Positions 28,225 through 37,503 of a stretch of DNA of 64,000 nt are shown here, piece after piece (position 1 is the stretch's first letter; each line of letters opens with the position of its first letter). The stretch comes from Rhodospirillum sp. (lineage in GTDB: Bacteria; Pseudomonadota; Alphaproteobacteria; Rhodospirillales; Rhodospirillaceae). Where the stretch lies: contig JAIOYK010000023.1 in NCBI GenBank assembly GCA_021741145.1, positions 1 through 64,000 on the forward strand, in the 5' to 3' direction. A program made the translations under genes and the position numbers. The notes below the pieces were generated by a model, which worked only from the letters and a program-made list of their open reading frames with translations, ran no database searches and was not told the DNA's origin.

Positions 28225-30870
28225 TCAGGTTTCCTGATACTGGAACAGCTCGGCGTCGCTGGAAATGACGATGTTATTCTCGGTTATCGTGGTGATATCG
28301 ACGTCATTCAGGGTCGCGAGTTGGGTCAGCTCACCATCGTCGATGATTCCATCTTGATTGCCCCCCGCGTCGTTCCAATACCAGACAGCGGAATCGCCGC
28401 TGGTATCTCCCACCACGAAGACAATTTTTTGTCCGGTGCCCAGGCCGCTCATCCCTTGACCGTCCAGATACGATGCCACGTCGTACGCACTGGTTGGCGA
28501 AAAACCGGACATGGCGTTCTTGTAGACTACAACACCCGCGTTGGAATCGATGCTGTTGGAGTAACTGACGAACTCCCCTGTCCTCGTCAAAATGTCATTG
28601 TCGAAAACCAATCCATCTCCACCGGCCCCGGCGGTGAAGTTGGAAATGGTGTCGGCATTGCCATCAATGTCGACGTTGGAATACATCACCCCCAATCGGC
28701 CAGATTCAGTATTGATTGTATCGGCGCCTTCCCTGCCCCAAACGTGGGTAAAGGCCATGCCGCCCAACGTTCCGCTCGGCGCGAGCGTGTCGGCCCCGCT
28801 GGTCCCGACTCGGACCAGATCCTCGACGTTTGAAATGGATCCGACCGACAGGGCCGCGGCGTCCTTGGAGGAGAAAACCACGTCGGTTCCCGATCCACCG
28901 CCAATGACATCGATCGAGGCGCCCTGGTGAAGCCAAAACACATCGTCGCCCCCTTCCCCATGGAGGGAATGGCCCGACCCGTTCTTCACATCGACAATAT
29001 CGTTCCCGTCTCCGGCGAACAAAGCGGATAGAACCGTGCTGGAATCATTCAAGGTGAACTTGGTTCCATTGGCATTGCCCACCAGCACCCATGCATGGTC
29101 GCTACTTGATAGGGAAAGGGCTTTGGAAAAGTCCAGAGTCTGTCCGTTGTAAGTGACATACAGGCTTTCGATCTCATTCGAGATCGAAACAGTCTGGACA
29201 GCGGACCCGGCGGTGAAGGCATTCGTCGAAACGTCGTCCCCAACGCTCCCCTCCCAGGTCACCATCCGAGTACCAGCGTTCAACGCGCCGAAAGCGAAGA
29301 CAACTTTCTCCGGATTCTGGATCAGGATGGTGTCGGATCCACCGATGTCGCTGACGGTATCCGTTCCCCCGAGTCCGCCGTTCTTGGACTGGTTGAAGAT
29401 AAAGACGGTGTTGTCGGAATCCCCCGTGACCCCGTCATCTCCGCTGGTCATCGTGAAGCGACCCGACGCGATCGTCGTGTCGTCGAGTTGCTCGGTCGTA
29501 TCAGGACCGGTATCGCTATCGGTCGTAATGGTATTGGTCATCGTCGTTTCCGTGGTCCGATCAAGTCGGGTCTTCGTCGCGATTTCGGTCATCTGTGTCA
29601 GGCGGGCAATCCGGTCTTGGAAGGTTTGGAGCGTCGAGACGATGGCCCCAAGATCCGTGCCACCGTCCAAATAGCCAAAGGCCTTGCCAAACGCATTGGC
29701 GAACCCTTGGCCATGGGACAGGTCGTTCAGGGACAGCAGATCCGCCAGTCCCAGACCGGTCCTTGCACCCAGATCCGGCACATTTTCGGGCAGACCGGCC
29801 CTCGCCACGGCCAGGGCCAGGGCTTCCTCGGGGCTGAGACCTCGGGTAAGAGCCTCCAGGTAGATGGCCCGCATGGCATCGCCCATCTCCTGACCGCCTT
29901 CGGGATCGACGGTAAGAACCGCGCCCACCGCGGCGTCCAGGGCTTGATCCGGCGTCTCGCCCTGGTCCAGGGATTGGCGGGCCGCCTCTTCCCCGGCCGC
30001 GGCCGGATCATCGGCACCCTGTCCAGGTCCCTCCCCTTCGGGCGGAGCGGGGCTATCCTCCCCGCCATCATTCCGGATTCCAACAGGGAGAGTCGCGTCG
30101 AAATTGAACCGGGTCTCCGCCGGATTGGGCAGGCCGGCCAGGACCGAGCCGAACCGCTCCGAGGCCTGATCGCTCGTCAGCACGACAACCCTTGGGGCCT
30201 GAAAAGCACTGGTCGTGGTCAGGAACTGGTTCACTTGGTTGAGGATGGAGACTCCACCGGGGGTGCTCCACAGGATTTCACCAAGGGTTCCATCGGCATC
30301 GAGCACCAGAATCAAGGTGTTTTCCGTTCCTTCGGGTCCCGCTTGCCCGGCGCCAGTGGTGCCCCGCACGCCGATCGTCCCCACTGGGGTGGTGATGATA
30401 CTGGCATCGGGATCCGACTTGGCGATGGCCCCGCTGGCGAAGGAGAACACACCTTGGAGCAAGGAAACCGAGGATTGTCCCTCCCTCGAGGCCGGGTCAA
30501 AGACGAATTGATCGAGGACCATGGTCCCATTGGCGCCCAGGGACAGGGTCGACGCATCCACGAAGGTCACGCCCACGGATCCGTCGCCACCTGTTTCGAT
30601 GCGATCATCCTGGTGGATGGGATCTCCCGCCTCCAGGAGATCCCGCGTGCCATCGGGATGGAGGACGGTCACCGCGCCGGACAGGGTTTCCACCTGGCCA
30701 ATGGGTTGGAGAGTCGGAGACGCCTCGGTGGAAGGAATGGCCTGGGCCAGTTGCGCGCTTCCGTCCAAGGGTAGGATCGACCGCGCGAGGGGGCCGAAGA
30801 TATCACCGTCGTCCATGTCTCCCATCCCCTGACCGAGACCTGCGCTGGATACTCTCCACCACCGTGTCAT
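28225..30870 (-). CDS. FecR-domain / RTX-like secreted protein, probable type I secretion substrate
   Basis: 881 residues without a signal peptide. Residues about 55-200 are a FecR-like domain (SGAVTVLHPDGTRDLLEAGD and TTPVGTIGVRGTTGAG). An acidic, Ala-rich stretch and a low-complexity Thr/Asp linker follow. The C-terminal half is acidic beta-rich with RTX-like pieces (GDGNDIVDV, GEGGDDVFWL, GGGSGTDVV) and ends in a hydroxyl-rich tail typical of type I signals. It is convergent with the type I ATPase/adaptor pair. Probably a surface or matrix protein. The true start could be 30825 or 30816, since ribosome sites are weak at all candidates. Confidence 0.72.
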   Translation of the reverse strand: MTRWWRVSSAGLGQGMGDMDDGDIFGPLARSILPLDGSAQLAQAIPSTEASPTLQPIGQVETLSGAVTVLHPDGTRDLLEAGDPIHQDDRIETGGDGSVGVTFVDASTLSLGANGTMVLDQFVFDPASREGQSSVSLLQGVFSFASGAIAKSDPDASIITTPVGTIGVRGTTGAGQAGPEGTENTLILVLDADGTLGEILWSTPGGVSILNQVNQFLTTTSAFQAPRVVVLTSDQASERFGSVLAGLPNPAETRFNFDATLPVGIRNDGGEDSPAPPEGEGPGQGADDPAAAGEEAARQSLDQGETPDQALDAAVGAVLTVDPEGGQEMGDAMRAIYLEALTRGLSPEEALALAVARAGLPENVPDLGARTGLGLADLLSLNDLSHGQGFANAFGKAFGYLDGGTDLGAIVSTLQTFQDRIARLTQMTEIATKTRLDRTTETTMTNTITTDSDTGPDTTEQLDDTTIASGRFTMTSGDDGVTGDSDNTVFIFNQSKNGGLGGTDTVSDIGGSDTILIQNPEKVVFAFGALNAGTRMVTWEGSVGDDVSTNAFTAGSAVQTVSISNEIESLYVTYNGQTLDFSKALSLSSSDHAWVLVGNANGTKFTLNDSSTVLSALFAGDGNDIVDVKNGSGHSLHGEGGDDVFWLHQGASIDVIGGGSGTDVVFSSKDAAALSVGSISNVEDLVRVGTSGADTLAPSGTLGGMAFTHVWGREGADTINTESGRLGVMYSNVDIDGNADTISNFTAGAGGDGLVFDNDILTRTGEFVSYSNSIDSNAGVVVYKNAMSGFSPTSAYDVASYLDGQGMSGLGTGQKIVFVVGDTSGDSAVWYWNDAGGNQDGIIDDGELTQLATLNDVDITTITENNIVISSDAELFQYQET

Positions 30871-31153
30871 CCTATTCTAACACCGTGATCCCGCGCCGTC
30901 TTCCGCGGCCTTGCGCTCCCCAAGAAGCCCCCTCACGCGATCACGGGGGGGGCCGCCCCGCCCATCGGTGAGCCTCCCTGCTGGAAGCTTGGGAAGAAAT
31001 CAGCTTCCTATTTCCGGTCGACGACATTTCATAAAGGGTAACAATCACATTTCAAATATCTTTCCTCGCCTGAATCTATCGCGGAACCCTTATGGATCTT
31101 CCGTCGTTTAGATAGAAGCGTCATATGGATTCGCAAAATCAGGAGAATGAGCC

Positions 31154-31324
31154 ATGCTTACTTGGGCAATAACCTTCTTTATCATCGCAATTGTCGCCGC
31201 CTTGTTTGGATTTGGTGGAATCGCCGGGGCCGCGACAGGAATCGCGCAAATTCTCTTCTTCCTGTTCTTGGTGATGCTGGTCGTCTCCCTGATCATGCAT
31301 TTCACGCGACGGAACCGGTTGTGA
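31154..31324 (+). CDS. DUF1328 small membrane protein
   Basis: 56 residues: [20 protein letters not shown], then [20 protein letters not shown] and a tail ending RRNRL. This is the two-helix pattern of the DUF1328/YtjA family. AGGAG lies eight bases before the ATG. Family function is not established; members are widespread in proteobacteria and often stress-induced. It stands alone between the FecR/RTX gene and the PilT-like gene. Confidence 0.88.
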   Translation: MLTWAITFFIIAIVAALFGFGGIAGAATGIAQILFFLFLVMLVVSLIMHFTRRNRL

Positions 31325-31403
31325 AATCGCGCGACGGCTATGGACGGGTTCGCTATCTTGACGGTGAACCCAGTCCCGCACCCTTCCCTTCAGCCGGGTC
31401 CCC

Positions 31404-32414
31404 ATGGATCTTTCCGATTTCCTCGCCGCCGCCCGTGCTCGAGGGGCAAGCGATATCCACCTGTCCCAGGGATCCGGCCCCCAGGCATGCCTGGCCCATG
31501 CCCGCCTGAATGGTGTCTTGGTTCCCTTGGAACAGGCGCCCTCGCCGAAGGGGATTCTGGAAATGGTCCTGGACGCCCCCTCCCGCTCCCGCTTGGAGCG
31601 GGAGGGGGAAGCGGATGCCGCGTTTACTCTCGGAGGGGGACGGGTCCGTTTGCGGGCCAGCAGGGCGCGGTCGGGAACGAGTCTGTTCCTGCGGCTGCTT
31701 CCCGACCAACCGCCAACCCTTGGGGATCTGGCCCTTCCGTCTCCCCTAAGGGCTTTCCTTGAAGACCTGATCGCCCAGACCGAGGGGTTGATCCTCGTCA
31801 CCGGGGCGTCTGGTTCCGGCAAGACAACGACGGCCGCGGCTCTGGTGGATGGGGTGAACCGCCTAGGGGGACGGCATGTCCTGACCATCGAGGATCCCGT
31901 CGAATACCTCCATTCCCCCCTGGGTGGTCCCGTCACCCAGCGCGAGATCGGCGCCGACACGCCCGGCTTCGCGTCGGCGCTGGATGCCGCCCTGCGCGCC
32001 GATCCCGATGTCCTCCTGGTGGGCGAGGCCCGGGATGCCGCGACCATGACCCTGGCCCTGAGCGCCGCGGAAACCGGTCACTTGGTTCTGACCACTCTCC
32101 ATGCCGCCAGCGTCCCCGGGGCCGTGGATCGGGTCATCGACCTGTTCTCCCTGGACCACCGGGACAGGGCCGGGGACGCCCTGGCCAGTGCCTTGACGGC
32201 CATCATCCACCAACGCCTTCTCCCCCGAAGGGGAGGGGGGAGGATCCTGGCGGCCTCGGTCCTGAGGGTCACGCCCGCGGTCCGGTCCGCCATCCGCGAG
32301 GGCCGGACAAGGGATCTGGCCCCTATCATGGCCGCGGGGGAACCGCAAGGCATGGTGACGGAAGACCGCTGGAGGGACGTTCTGTTCGAGGAGGATTTGG
32401 TGATTTCACCCTGA
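31404..32414 (+). CDS. PilT-like type IV pilus/secretion ATPase
   Basis: 336 residues. A short N-terminal domain (ASDIHLS at the start) is followed by the hexameric secretion ATPase core: Walker A TGASGSGKTTTAAAL, Asp box TIEDPVEYLHS, Walker B DPDVLLVGEARD and the His box TGHLVLTTLHA. Length and organisation are those of PilT/PilU retraction ATPases rather than PilB/GspE. It lies on the opposite strand from the pilus cluster that starts about 700 bases away and may power retraction of that pilus. The C-terminal AIRE-like retraction motif is only partly recognisable (SAIREG). Confidence 0.82.
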   Translation: MDLSDFLAAARARGASDIHLSQGSGPQACLAHARLNGVLVPLEQAPSPKGILEMVLDAPSRSRLEREGEADAAFTLGGGRVRLRASRARSGTSLFLRLLPDQPPTLGDLALPSPLRAFLEDLIAQTEGLILVTGASGSGKTTTAAALVDGVNRLGGRHVLTIEDPVEYLHSPLGGPVTQREIGADTPGFASALDAALRADPDVLLVGEARDAATMTLALSAAETGHLVLTTLHAASVPGAVDRVIDLFSLDHRDRAGDALASALTAIIHQRLLPRRGGGRILAASVLRVTPAVRSAIREGRTRDLAPIMAAGEPQGMVTEDRWRDVLFEEDLVISP

Positions 32415-32429
32415 TCCTGAAGAGAGCCT

Positions 32430-32909
32430 TTAGGCTGAAGGCGTGCGTTCGGTCGAGCCGGGACAGGGGGTGGCCGTGGACGGAGAGGTCGACGCGGAGA
32501 GGAGCAAATCCAAGGTTCGTGGATGGACGGCGAGCACCGACGCCAGATCGTGGTGGTCCAAGGCCCCATAAAAGGCTTCAGTCGCCTGGTGCAGAACCCT
32601 CACGAGACCACAGGACCCATCCAGCAGGCAATTGGCGCAATTCACCAGATCGCCATCCCCTTCCATCAACCGCACCACCTGCCCCAGGCGGATGTCCCGG
32701 GGGGCTCTGGCAAGGGCCACGCCGCCGTGGCGCCCTCGAGTACTGGCCAGCACGCCCCCATCGACCAGAAGATTTACGACCTTCATCAAATTGCTTTGGG
32801 ACAGATCATGGGACCGGGCGATTTCCGCGATGGGAACCAAGCGGTTCGGATGGGCGGCCAGATAAAGGCAGGCCCGCAGGGCATAATCCGAAAACCGCGA
32901 GAGTCGCAT
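32430..32909 (-). CDS. Rrf2-family regulator, NsrR-like
   Basis: 159 residues. A winged-helix N-terminus (MRLSRFSDYALRACLYLAAH) is followed by VNCANCLLDGSCGLVRVL, matching the cysteine-containing cluster-binding region of NsrR. Three Cys in C-x2-C-x5-C are present. NsrR binds an Fe-S cluster, senses nitric oxide and represses detoxification genes. No NO-detoxification gene is adjacent, so the targets are elsewhere or it controls neighbours. The stop faces the PilT-like gene's stop 15 bases away. Confidence 0.8.
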   Translation of the reverse strand: MRLSRFSDYALRACLYLAAHPNRLVPIAEIARSHDLSQSNLMKVVNLLVDGGVLASTRGRHGGVALARAPRDIRLGQVVRLMEGDGDLVNCANCLLDGSCGLVRVLHQATEAFYGALDHHDLASVLAVHPRTLDLLLSASTSPSTATPCPGSTERTPSA

Positions 32910-33095
32910 GGGGGCCTTCCTTCCAGGGGGGCACCGGGTCGAGGATGGAGCCCGATGACGGTCAAGGATGCTGATTTTTCCATTGGGGCAAACCGAAATC
33001 CAGGCCCCATGGGACGTGGAAGGGACAAACCGACCCGGGTGGGGACATTATTCTCCGGGATTGGAAATCCACGCAATCCGTTTCGCCCCACCCGT

Positions 33096-33821
33096 TCAAC
33101 CCACCCGCGCGAGAACCGCGGCTTCCAGGGAAGAGGCGGCTTCCTCCTTTCTCAGGCGGGCTGGGGATCCGTCAAAGGCCAAACGGCCCCCACCCAGGAC
33201 CAGGAGGCGGTCACACAGATCCTCGACCTCCGCCAGAACATGGCTGGACAGCAACAGGGTCCGCCCCGCGTCCTTGGCGTCCCGCAGACGGGCCTTCAGG
33301 GCTGTCCTCGCCCGGGGGTCCAGGCCGTCCGCGGGTTCATCCAACAGGGTTAGGGGAGCGCCGACGAGCAACACGCCCGCGAGGGCCACTTTCCGTTCCG
33401 TCCCCTTCGAGCATCGACTCAAGGGTCGGTCCAACAGGGTCGGATCCAGGTCGAGGGAGCGGCAGAACGTTTCGACCCGCGCCCGGTCCACCGGCGTCTT
33501 CCAGGCCCGGCACTGGGTGTCTATCCAGGCTCGTCCGGTCATGGTGGGGGGCGTCCGGTGAGATTCAGGCAAATAGGCCAGGGCTCGCCGAGCCTGGGCC
33601 GCCCGGGGATTCTGGCCAAAAACCATGACCTGTCCCCGCCCGGGCCGGTCCAATCCGGCGCAAAGGCGCAGAAGCGTGGTTTTTCCCTCCCCATTCAAAC
33701 CGGCGAGACCGACGATTTGGCCTGGCCAGAGGGACACCGACAGGTCCCGAAGTACAGCCCGCCCGCCCAGGTCATGCCCCAGGTGCGTAAGCTGGAGCGA
33801 AGGGGATGTTGGGGCGGTCAA
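33096..33821 (-). CDS. ABC transporter ATPase at the end of the pilus operon
   Basis: 241 residues with Walker A GLNGEGKTTLLRLCAGL, Q-loop region YLPESHRTPP, Walker B PLTLLDEPADGLDPR and H-loop LSSHVLAEVEDL. The signature is divergent (CSKGTERKVALAG instead of LSGGQ). The start is a TTG at 33821, overlapping the previous stop as TTGA. The only ABC-2-like permease in the operon is at 41337-42104, so these are probably the two halves of one transporter, as with the PilH/PilI transporter of the Myxococcus pilus locus. Substrate unknown. Confidence 0.78.
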   Translation of the reverse strand: MTAPTSPSLQLTHLGHDLGGRAVLRDLSVSLWPGQIVGLAGLNGEGKTTLLRLCAGLDRPGRGQVMVFGQNPRAAQARRALAYLPESHRTPPTMTGRAWIDTQCRAWKTPVDRARVETFCRSLDLDPTLLDRPLSRCSKGTERKVALAGVLLVGAPLTLLDEPADGLDPRARTALKARLRDAKDAGRTLLLSSHVLAEVEDLCDRLLVLGGGRLAFDGSPARLRKEEAASSLEAAVLARVG

Positions 33822-34807
33822 GGGGTCCGCTCCAAACGGTTTTCGAAGACCCGATAGGTCCAGGACGGTTTGAGCATGATCTCCGCGGTGTCCTCCGGCC
33901 CCAGGCTCACGGTTAGGGACACCCCCTCGGCGTCGACCCTTTCGATGGTGATATGGGGCGCGGGAAGCTGGTCTTCCACGGCTTCGCCATTGATCCAGAT
34001 CATCCAGGCCTTTGGCCCGGCGTAAACCAGCCCCGTTAGGGTCAAATCCTTCAGATCCCGCCAGCCCGGTGCCCGGCCCCAGGGGCCAGCCCGCAGGGCG
34101 GCGGTGATGGCCTCCACCTCCTCGGGTGGGGCCATGATGATTCCTTCCATTGGGGGAACCGGGAGAGGGGCCGAAGGGGCCTCGGCCCGGGGTCCCAGGT
34201 CGGCCCGCCATAGCCACCTGTCCCAGGACAGGGTGGCCTCGAAGGTGACCGGTGCCAAGGCCTCTCCGGCGCGGATGGCGGTCAGGTCCGCGGCCGATAT
34301 CCCGCCTTCGCGCCTGATGAGGGTCATCCGCTCCAGCCGTCCACCCCAGGCGAGCCCATCGAGGAAGGAGAGTGCATCCCCATCGAGGAAGGCCGACCCG
34401 GACAGGTGGACGGTCTGGGACACATGTTCCAGCCCCTTGGCCACCGCCGTCCGCGTCGGAGAGGGCGCCTCGTGGGTTTCCAAGGTGACACGCCAGTTTT
34501 CCGCCAAGGCAGGGGGGCGTTGGATCAGGTCGCGCCGATCCAGGGGCGAGAAACGACCCGCCTCCCAGGCCTTTCGCCAAGCCTCTGTTGGCGGTCCCAT
34601 GACCGCGAGGGTCCGGCGCAGGGCCTTTGCCTCCGACCGGGTCTCCTCCAGGGACCGCTCCATGGCGGCGACCGTCTCCCTGGACCGCTCCCCGCGCCAA
34701 TGGACCCAGCCCCCCCAGATCAGGGGCGCGCAGAACGCCAGCCCAGCCAGGATCCGCCCCAGGGAGGGACCCTTGGCGAGGAGGGGGCCGCCTCGAAAAC
34801 GGCTCAT
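33818..34807 (-). CDS. GspM/PilO-like inner-membrane protein with PilP/GspC-like C-terminus
   Basis: 329 residues: a short cytoplasmic N-terminus, one membrane helix (ILAGLAFCAPLIWGGWVHW), a coiled coil (about 45-75), a ferredoxin-like periplasmic part with a repeated fold and, after a proline linker at about 205-225, a domain with DLTLTGLVYAGPKAWMIWIN. The last resembles the beta domain of PilP/GspC that contacts the secretin. Thus one protein may do the work of PilO and PilP. It overlaps the PilMN-like gene before it and the ABC ATPase after it by four bases each. Confidence 0.6.
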   Translation of the reverse strand: MSRFRGGPLLAKGPSLGRILAGLAFCAPLIWGGWVHWRGERSRETVAAMERSLEETRSEAKALRRTLAVMGPPTEAWRKAWEAGRFSPLDRRDLIQRPPALAENWRVTLETHEAPSPTRTAVAKGLEHVSQTVHLSGSAFLDGDALSFLDGLAWGGRLERMTLIRREGGISAADLTAIRAGEALAPVTFEATLSWDRWLWRADLGPRAEAPSAPLPVPPMEGIIMAPPEEVEAITAALRAGPWGRAPGWRDLKDLTLTGLVYAGPKAWMIWINGEAVEDQLPAPHITIERVDAEGVSLTVSLGPEDTAEIMLKPSWTYRVFENRLERTP

Positions 34808-36249
34808 AGCCGATCCTCCGGCTCCAGGACGATGACCACCGAGGCGTCCCCCATTCCCTCATCGGGACGCAGGGTCACCCGGTAACCGGGGAAGGCCTCG
34901 GCGAGGCGATCACGGATCGCCTCGGGCGTTCCGGCGCCTACTCCCCCTTCCGCGATGTCCAGGGTCAGGGTCCATTCCGCGCCGAGGGGCGTTCGGGTCA
35001 TGTCCACTTGGCGCAGGCTTTCCCCTGGCCCCAGGTTCGCCGCGATCCATTCCAAATCCCGCCTTGGGTGACTGGGTTCGGGTGCCCGGATTCCGGCGAA
35101 GGCGCGGAGGGCCTCGGGCGTGGCGGGCAGGGCGGCCAGCGCCGCCCGCTCCCGCGCGAGCCCGGCCCGAGCCTCCTCCAGGTCGCTTTCCAGGATCGGG
35201 CGCCGGGCCTCGAGGACATCCAAGGCCCGCAGATTAACCAACCCCACGGCCATGCCACCCAAGGCCAGGGCACCCATGGCCAGGGGCAGGGGCCGAAGGC
35301 CCCACCGACCGCTTACCCGGGGTGGGGCGGTCAAGGGTCCCAAGGGCATGGACAAGGCCAAGGGATCGGAGAGAGCGACCCAGGCCAGGAGGGCGTCGCC
35401 GGACAGGTTCGGGGCCGGGGGCGAGAACAGCCGCTCCTGGGCCAAGGCGTCGGGCAGGAACAGGGGTCCGTCGGAAATCGCCTGGGACAGGGCCTCCCGC
35501 CAGGGGTTCGGGTCCCAGCAGGCTTGGTCTGGGAGTGGGCCAGGGAGTGGGTCAGCCAGGATCACCAGGGCGCAAGCTGTTCCGGCGTTGTATCCCCGGC
35601 GCCGCAAATAGGCCAGGGTTCCCCGAACTTCCTCCACCAGGGCCGTTCCGTCCAGATTCGGGGGCACCAGACGCGCCAGACGGGGCAGGCCATCCCGGGC
35701 GGCCACCAGCCGGGTGCCGGACCGACCGGGAACAACCACCAGCGACCACTCCGGCTCGCCATCGGACCGCCTCTTTCCATCACCGGCGGAGGCCATCAAC
35801 CAGCGGGCCAATCCCGACGCCGCCAGGGCGGGACAGAAGGGTCCAACGGCGCGGATGCCCTTGTGGGCCAAGCCTGCCCGCCAGGCCTCCACCCCCAGGT
35901 CTCCGGACCCATTGATCCCGGCCATGATCAGGACCGCGCTCGGACCCTCTCCAGAGGCGCTCCGAACCTGGGTAATCCGGCCCCGGACCAGGGGTGAGTC
36001 CGGAAAGGTGGCGGACAGATACCCGCGCGTGAGGCGTCCCCGGTCCCAGGGGGCTAGGCGAGGAACCTCCTCGGTCTCCAGATGCAGGGCGGAGCCCTCC
36101 ACCATCAAGGCGACGGGGCCTCCCGACCGGGGAACACCGGGGTCCTCGGGCGTGCCCGCCTCGATCACCGTTCCCGGTCCCAGCAACAGGGGGGGCGCGT
36201 CCTCGGACAGGAGAAGAAGGCGGCGGGGCGCCCGGTGGAAGGGGGTCAT
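34804..36249 (-). CDS. GspL / PilM-PilN-like assembly platform protein
   Basis: 481 residues. A cytoplasmic domain of about 310 residues (actin-like PilM/GspL position, low similarity) is followed by one membrane helix (LPLAMGALALGGMAVGLV, about 320-345), a coiled coil and a periplasmic ferredoxin-like domain ending ASVVIVLEPEDRL, as in PilN/GspL. It recruits the secretion ATPase to the membrane. GGGAG lies upstream of ATG 36249. Placed after GspF and before the GspM-like gene. Assignment relies mainly on topology and position. Confidence 0.6.
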   Translation of the reverse strand: MTPFHRAPRRLLLLSEDAPPLLLGPGTVIEAGTPEDPGVPRSGGPVALMVEGSALHLETEEVPRLAPWDRGRLTRGYLSATFPDSPLVRGRITQVRSASGEGPSAVLIMAGINGSGDLGVEAWRAGLAHKGIRAVGPFCPALAASGLARWLMASAGDGKRRSDGEPEWSLVVVPGRSGTRLVAARDGLPRLARLVPPNLDGTALVEEVRGTLAYLRRRGYNAGTACALVILADPLPGPLPDQACWDPNPWREALSQAISDGPLFLPDALAQERLFSPPAPNLSGDALLAWVALSDPLALSMPLGPLTAPPRVSGRWGLRPLPLAMGALALGGMAVGLVNLRALDVLEARRPILESDLEEARAGLARERAALAALPATPEALRAFAGIRAPEPSHPRRDLEWIAANLGPGESLRQVDMTRTPLGAEWTLTLDIAEGGVGAGTPEAIRDRLAEAFPGYRVTLRPDEGMGDASVVIVLEPEDRL

Positions 36250-36265
36250 GGTCGGTCGGTCTCCC

Positions 36266-37498
36266 TCACTCCGCCAAAAGGACGACGCCATCGTAGACCG
36301 GCACCAGCACGGCCCAGACGATCCAGCCCATCAAGCCGCCCGCCACCATCAGCAGGGCGGGTTCCAACAGGGTCGACAGACGGTCCGCCGCCTCGGTCAG
36401 GTCCTGGTCATGGAAGGCGCCGACCTGCTCCAGGGCTCCGGCGAGGTCGCCGCCGTCCTCCCCCACCCGGGCCATGCGGGTGACCAGGGGCGGGAACTGG
36501 CCGCTCATGGCCAAGGCCTCGGACAGGGGGTGGCCCGCGGCCACGGCTCGGGCGGATATCCCCAGGGCCTCGGCCAACACCCGATTGCCCAGGACATCCC
36601 GGCCCACTTCCAGACATTGGGTCAGGGGCACCCCGGCCCGGAACAACAGGGCGAAGAAATGGGTGAATCGGGTCAGGGCCAGGCGCCTCTGGATGGGTCC
36701 CAGGATGGGCAGGGCCAGAAGCAGGGCATCGAGGGATCGGGCGATTGGGGGGGATACCCTCCGGGCCAGGGGAAGGAGGCCCGCCCCCGCGGCGAGAACC
36801 AAGGGGATAGTCCAGCCAAACGCCGAAATCCCTTCGGACAGGGCGATCAGGGCCCGGGTCTGAAGGGGAGGCCGCTCCCCGAGGGAGGTTAGGAAGGTGG
36901 TCAATTCCGGCACCACCACCCCCATCAGAAAGAAAAACAGACCGACGATCACCACCAGGACCAGGACCGGGTAGCGCGTCGCCTTGCGCAGACGCAGGCT
37001 CAGGTCTTCCCTCCAGGCGAGATGCCGCGACAGGTGTCCGCAGGCGCCCGCGAGGTCTCCCCCGGTTTCCCCGGCCCGCAGGACGGGACCGACCAGGGGT
37101 CCCAGAAGCGGTCGTCCCCGACCGCCGGTCCCCTCGCCAAGGGCTTCCGACAGGGGGCGCCCCCCGGCGACCGCCCCGTGGGCGGTCCGTGTAAGGTCGC
37201 GCAGGGCGGGATCCTGGGTTACCGCGCGCAGATCCTCGAGAACCGCGAGCAAGGGGACACCCGCGCCGAGGGCCCGTTCCAGGTGCAGGAACAGATGACG
37301 CTGTTCCCGGAGCTTGGGACGCCCCGCGACCGAGCCGGACAAAAGGCGTCTCGCGCCGACCCGCGCGGGAGACGCCCGCAGCAGGTGCAGGCCAGCGGCC
37401 TTGAGCCGCCGGTGCAAGTCGCGCTCCCCCGACGCCTCCGCTTGCCCACGGATGATGCGTCCCTGGTTGTTGGCCGCGCGATAGGCGAAGAGGGGCAT
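36266..37498 (-). CDS. Type II secretion/type IV pilus platform protein GspF/MshG
   Basis: 410 residues, normal for GspF/PilC. MPLFAYRAANNQGRIIRGQA at the start is diagnostic. There are two repeated T2SSF domains, each with E-tGg/EdGGdL (VLRAGETGGDLAGA; MARVGEDGGDLAGALEQVG), and three membrane helices. It is the inner-membrane core that the ATPase acts on. The ATG at 37498 lies five bases after the ATPase stop. Confidence 0.92.
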   Translation of the reverse strand: MPLFAYRAANNQGRIIRGQAEASGERDLHRRLKAAGLHLLRASPARVGARRLLSGSVAGRPKLREQRHLFLHLERALGAGVPLLAVLEDLRAVTQDPALRDLTRTAHGAVAGGRPLSEALGEGTGGRGRPLLGPLVGPVLRAGETGGDLAGACGHLSRHLAWREDLSLRLRKATRYPVLVLVVIVGLFFFLMGVVVPELTTFLTSLGERPPLQTRALIALSEGISAFGWTIPLVLAAGAGLLPLARRVSPPIARSLDALLLALPILGPIQRRLALTRFTHFFALLFRAGVPLTQCLEVGRDVLGNRVLAEALGISARAVAAGHPLSEALAMSGQFPPLVTRMARVGEDGGDLAGALEQVGAFHDQDLTEAADRLSTLLEPALLMVAGGLMGWIVWAVLVPVYDGVVLLAE

Positions 37499-37503
37499 GG
37501 GCG

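Noticed and set aside
29153-30774. Plus-strand open frames opposite the FecR/RTX-like gene
   Set aside because: Antisense shadows; the minus strand has clear FecR and RTX-like motifs.
33822-34862. N-terminal extension of the pilus-operon ABC ATPase
   Set aside because: It is the other-frame reading of the GspM-like gene; the ATPase begins at the TTGA junction.
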